From positions 1-6,738 of the forward strand of contig JABHXS010000072.1 in the NCBI GenBank assembly GCA_018657165.1: 6,738 nucleotides of DNA, in the 5' to 3' direction. Source of the stretch: Nitrosomonadales bacterium (GTDB taxonomy: Bacteria; Pseudomonadota; Gammaproteobacteria; Burkholderiales; Methylophilaceae). How positions within the stretch are numbered: position 1 is the stretch's first letter; the number at the start of each line of letters is the position of its first letter. Under the pieces are notes generated by a model. That model saw only the letters and a program-made list of their open reading frames with translations. It had not been told where the DNA came from and ran no database searches. Below are positions 4,250-6,738 of the stretch, piece after piece. The translations under genes were made by a program, and so were the position numbers.

Positions 4250-6451
4250 TTGGCTAACACCGCTCAAACCAGCCAAGCGGATTTAAAGAAAAGCCATCAA
4301 TCCCCTTTGCTTCCTGTTGACAATGAAAACTCCAGCCTAACAAAGCTTATAAAAGCATATCTTCCAAAAAAAGAGATTGAAAAAGTTTGGGAAGCCTATC
4401 GATATAGTGAAAAATCTCATAGAGGACAAAAAAGGCAAAGTGGGGAGGACTATATTAACCACCCAGTTTCAGTTGCCTGTATCGCCGCCCGTTTTCATTT
4501 AGATAGCCACTCCATTCAGGCTGCACTTTTACATGACGTTGTTGAAGATACAGAATCTACTGAATTAGAAATAGAATTAAAATTTGGTAAACAAGTAAGT
4601 TCACTTGTAGCAGGTTTGTCAAAATTAGAAAAAGTTAAATTTCAAGACGCAAACGCAGCACAAGCTGAAAATTTTAGAAAAATGTTATTAGCAATGACTC
4701 AAGATGTAAGAGTTATTTTAATAAAGTTATCAGATCGCTTACATAACATGCAAACTATTCAATCATTGAATAAGAATAAAAAAACTAGAATTGCACAAGA
4801 GACAGTCGATATATATGCTCCTATTGCCAATCGACTAGGCTTAAATAATTTATACCAAGAACTAGAAGATTTATGTTTTGAAGTTTTACATCCGGTTAGA
4901 TACAAAACAATTCAAAAAGCAATTAAGGCAAGCCGTGGAAATAGAAAAGAGGTTATTGAGAAAATATTAAAAGAGATAAGCGATAAATTACACGCTGTTG
5001 AAATAAAAGCTGAAATAACAGGTAGAGAAAAGAATCCCGCTAGTATCCATAGAAAAATGCTTAAAGATCAATCAGGCTTTAATCAAATCAATGATATTTA
5101 TGCATTTAGAATAATCGTAAATAATAATAATGAGTGTTATTCGGCTTTAGGGGTGCTACATTCGCTCTATAATCCTATTCCCGGAAGATTTAAAGATTAT
5201 ATTGCCATTCCAAAGGCAAATGGATATCAATCTCTACATTCAACCCTTTTGGGCCCTTTTGGCGTGCCAGTTGAGATTCAAATTAGAACCATAAATATGC
5301 ATCAACTTGCTGAAGCTGGGGTTGCTGCACATTGGTTATATAAAACAAAAGATACACATGTGACAGAGTTGCAACAAAAAACTAATCAATGGTTAAAAAG
5401 GATGCTTGATATTCAAAATGATAGTACTGATTCATTAGAATTTTTAGAACATTTAAAAGTTGATTTATTTCCTGATGAGGTCTATGTTTTTTCTCCAAAT
5501 GGCAAAATATTTGCCTTACCTAAAAACTCCTCATCTATTGATTTTGCATATGCAGTTCATAGCGATGTTGGAAATAAGGCTGTTTCAGCGAAAATAAATC
5601 AAGTACTAGCGCCCTTAAGAACAAAACTTTCGACAGGTGATCACGTGGAAATTATTACCTCAACTTTGGCTAAACCTAATCCCACTTGGTTGAATTTTGT
5701 TATTACAGGAAAAGCAAGATCACAAATCAGAAACTATCTTCGTTCAGCAGAATCAAAAGATTTGATATTCTTGGGAGAAAAAATGTTAAATAATGCGCTT
5801 AATGCGTTTCATATTCATTCATCAGCAATTAAACAAAAGCATTGGAAAAAATTAATTCAGGACTATCACGTTGAATCAAAAGATGAAATTTTAATAGATA
5901 TTGCATTAGGGAGAAAAGTAAATGTCATGGTTGCTCATCAACTGACAAGTTCATTGGATGGCGTTGTAGGTAACAAAAAACAAACTAAAATGCTTGATGT
6001 AATCACAATTAAAGGTACTGATAGTATGGCTATCAAATTAGGAAGTTGTTGTCATCCAATTCCTGGAGATCCTATATTAGGCTATATTAATAAAGAGAAA
6101 GGATTGGTGATTCATACTCATGACTGTCAGATTGTCAATGAACTATCATTAGAGCATGATCGTTGGGTAAATGTTGAGTGGGAGCCCGATTCTGAAAAAT
6201 TATTTAATGTTCGCCTAAGCGTCCTGGTTGTTAATGAAAGAGGAATGTTGGGTAAAATTGCATCAGTCATTGCTGACTCAAAATCTAACATTGATAATGT
6301 TTCGCTCCAAGATATGGATGGAAGTCCATTTGCTACCCTTAATTTTGTTGTTCAGGTTAGGCATAGACTGCATCTTGCTGAGGTCATTAGAAATCTTAGA
6401 AAGATCACCAAAGTAAATAAAATTATAAGAAATAAAAATTACAAAGATTAA
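4250..6451 (+). CDS. spoT: Bifunctional (p)ppGpp synthetase/hydrolase (SpoT/Rel type)
   Basis: This long RelA/SpoT homologue makes (p)ppGpp from ATP and GTP or GDP, and degrades it by removing the 3' pyrophosphate; it controls growth and stress responses in the cytoplasm. The 733 residues contain all domains. The HD hydrolase carries H71, the HDVVEDT motif (95-101) and D162 in KLSDRLHN, all intact. The synthetase carries GREKNPASI (258-266), RFKD (313-316), NGYQSLH (324-330) and EIQIRT (342-347). The RxKD form marks bifunctional Rel/SpoT enzymes; monofunctional RelA has ExDD. A TGS domain spans about 405-468, the cysteine-containing motif SCCHPIPGD is at 599-607, and a C-terminal ACT domain covers about 653-728. 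The start is TTG, supported by AGGAG. About 26 extra residues, probably disordered, precede the point where E. coli SpoT alignment begins. Both activities are expected; synthetase strength cannot be judged from motifs alone. It may be annotated relA/spoT or rel elsewhere. Confidence 0.96.
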   Translation: MANTAQTSQADLKKSHQSPLLPVDNENSSLTKLIKAYLPKKEIEKVWEAYRYSEKSHRGQKRQSGEDYINHPVSVACIAARFHLDSHSIQAALLHDVVEDTESTELEIELKFGKQVSSLVAGLSKLEKVKFQDANAAQAENFRKMLLAMTQDVRVILIKLSDRLHNMQTIQSLNKNKKTRIAQETVDIYAPIANRLGLNNLYQELEDLCFEVLHPVRYKTIQKAIKASRGNRKEVIEKILKEISDKLHAVEIKAEITGREKNPASIHRKMLKDQSGFNQINDIYAFRIIVNNNNECYSALGVLHSLYNPIPGRFKDYIAIPKANGYQSLHSTLLGPFGVPVEIQIRTINMHQLAEAGVAAHWLYKTKDTHVTELQQKTNQWLKRMLDIQNDSTDSLEFLEHLKVDLFPDEVYVFSPNGKIFALPKNSSSIDFAYAVHSDVGNKAVSAKINQVLAPLRTKLSTGDHVEIITSTLAKPNPTWLNFVITGKARSQIRNYLRSAESKDLIFLGEKMLNNALNAFHIHSSAIKQKHWKKLIQDYHVESKDEILIDIALGRKVNVMVAHQLTSSLDGVVGNKKQTKMLDVITIKGTDSMAIKLGSCCHPIPGDPILGYINKEKGLVIHTHDCQIVNELSLEHDRWVNVEWEPDSEKLFNVRLSVLVVNERGMLGKIASVIADSKSNIDNVSLQDMDGSPFATLNFVVQVRHRLHLAEVIRNLRKITKVNKIIRNKNYKD

Positions 6452-6455
6452 ATAT

Positions 6456-6460
6456 AAGGA
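6456..6460 (+). promoter_or_regulatory. Possible ribosome-binding site of ridA
   Basis: AAGGA precedes the ATG at 6472 by 11 bases, slightly long spacing; a weaker purine stretch, AAAGAAG, lies directly against the start codon. Either may serve. There is no room for a terminator in the 20-bp gap after spoT. Confidence 0.4.
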
Positions 6461-6471
6461 ATTTAAAGAAG

Positions 6472-6738
6472 ATGAAAAAAATTATAAAATCTAAAAATGC
6501 ACCAGCAGCAATTGGAACTTATTCTCAAGCTGTTCAAAAAGGGAATATCATTTTTCTTTCGGGACAGATACCTTTAAACCCAGAGAATATGGAATTAGTT
6601 GAGGGTATTGAAGGCCAAATACATCAAGTATTTAAAAACATACTGGCAGTTATAGAGGCAGCAGGTGCTTCATTAGATGACTTAGTTAAATTAAATATAT
6701 ATTTAACAGACTTAAGTAATTTTGCTTTAGTAAACACA
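6472..6738 (+). CDS. ridA: RidA family reactive intermediate/imine deaminase (partial, C-terminus beyond the right edge)
   Basis: RidA (YjgF/YER057c/UK114 family) hydrolyses reactive enamine and imine intermediates, such as 2-aminoacrylate released by PLP-dependent serine/threonine dehydratase, protecting PLP enzymes. It is a small cytoplasmic trimer. The first 89 of about 127 residues are present, open to the window edge. Landmarks are NAPAAIGTYSQAV (9-21), with the tyrosine and SQA typical of the family, FLSGQIPLNPE (29-39), VEGIEGQIHQVFKNI (44-58), AAGASLDDLVKLNIYLTDL (65-83) and FALVN near the edge. The catalytic arginine, R105 in E. coli numbering, lies beyond the window, so the true RidA subfamily cannot be confirmed here, though the sequence is of the RidA rather than Rid2-7 look. 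The ATG at 6472 follows spoT by 20 bp, so it is probably co-transcribed. Confidence 0.93.
   Translation, partial: MKKIIKSKNAPAAIGTYSQAVQKGNIIFLSGQIPLNPENMELVEGIEGQIHQVFKNILAVIEAAGASLDDLVKLNIYLTDLSNFALVNT

Noticed and set aside
6228..6416. A 62-codon open frame on the plus strand
   Set aside because: It is an out-of-frame shadow inside the ACT-domain part of spoT, which is clearly coding in its own frame.

Overview
The window is an ordinary, compact stretch of bacterial core genome. It is very AT-rich (by eye about one third G+C), almost fully coding, and has no mobile elements, tRNA or rRNA genes, or CRISPR arrays. The proteins resemble those of Beta- and Gammaproteobacteria throughout. The 70-residue omega subunit and the order yicC-gmk-rpoZ-spoT-ridA point to a betaproteobacterium. 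The base composition, short gaps and uniform TAA stops suggest a small streamlined genome, perhaps an OM43-like Methylophilales. That assignment is an inference from layout and composition; no search was possible.

Layout. Minus strand, positions 2322 down to 1: rph (RNase PH), rdgB (dITP/XTP pyrophosphatase), a 74-residue protein of unknown function overlapping the end of rdgB, and hemW (radical-SAM heme chaperone), which runs off the left edge. Plus strand, positions 2465 to 6738: yicC (YicC/YloC endoribonuclease family), gmk (guanylate kinase), rpoZ (RNA polymerase omega), spoT (bifunctional (p)ppGpp synthetase/hydrolase, TTG start), and ridA, which runs off the right edge. A 142-bp divergent region (2323-2464) separates the two blocks. 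It holds weak sigma70-like promoter candidates for both directions and a 34-bp inverted repeat between them.

How the genes work together. Each block looks like one transcription unit: gaps are 7 to 34 bp or overlaps, and no internal terminator is visible. The plus-strand unit has a guanine-nucleotide theme: Gmk makes GDP, SpoT makes and degrades (p)ppGpp, and omega forms part of a ppGpp site on RNA polymerase. The minus-strand unit holds RNA maturation, nucleotide-pool cleaning and heme delivery. The two divergent lead genes, rph and yicC, both act on RNA ends or RNA cleavage, and are also divergent neighbours in E. coli.

I found no convincing new system. The points most worth checking are the small unknown protein coupled to rdgB, the inverted repeat between the divergent promoters, and whether this SpoT is the only long RelA/SpoT enzyme in the genome. 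The longest gap without a gene is 142 bp.
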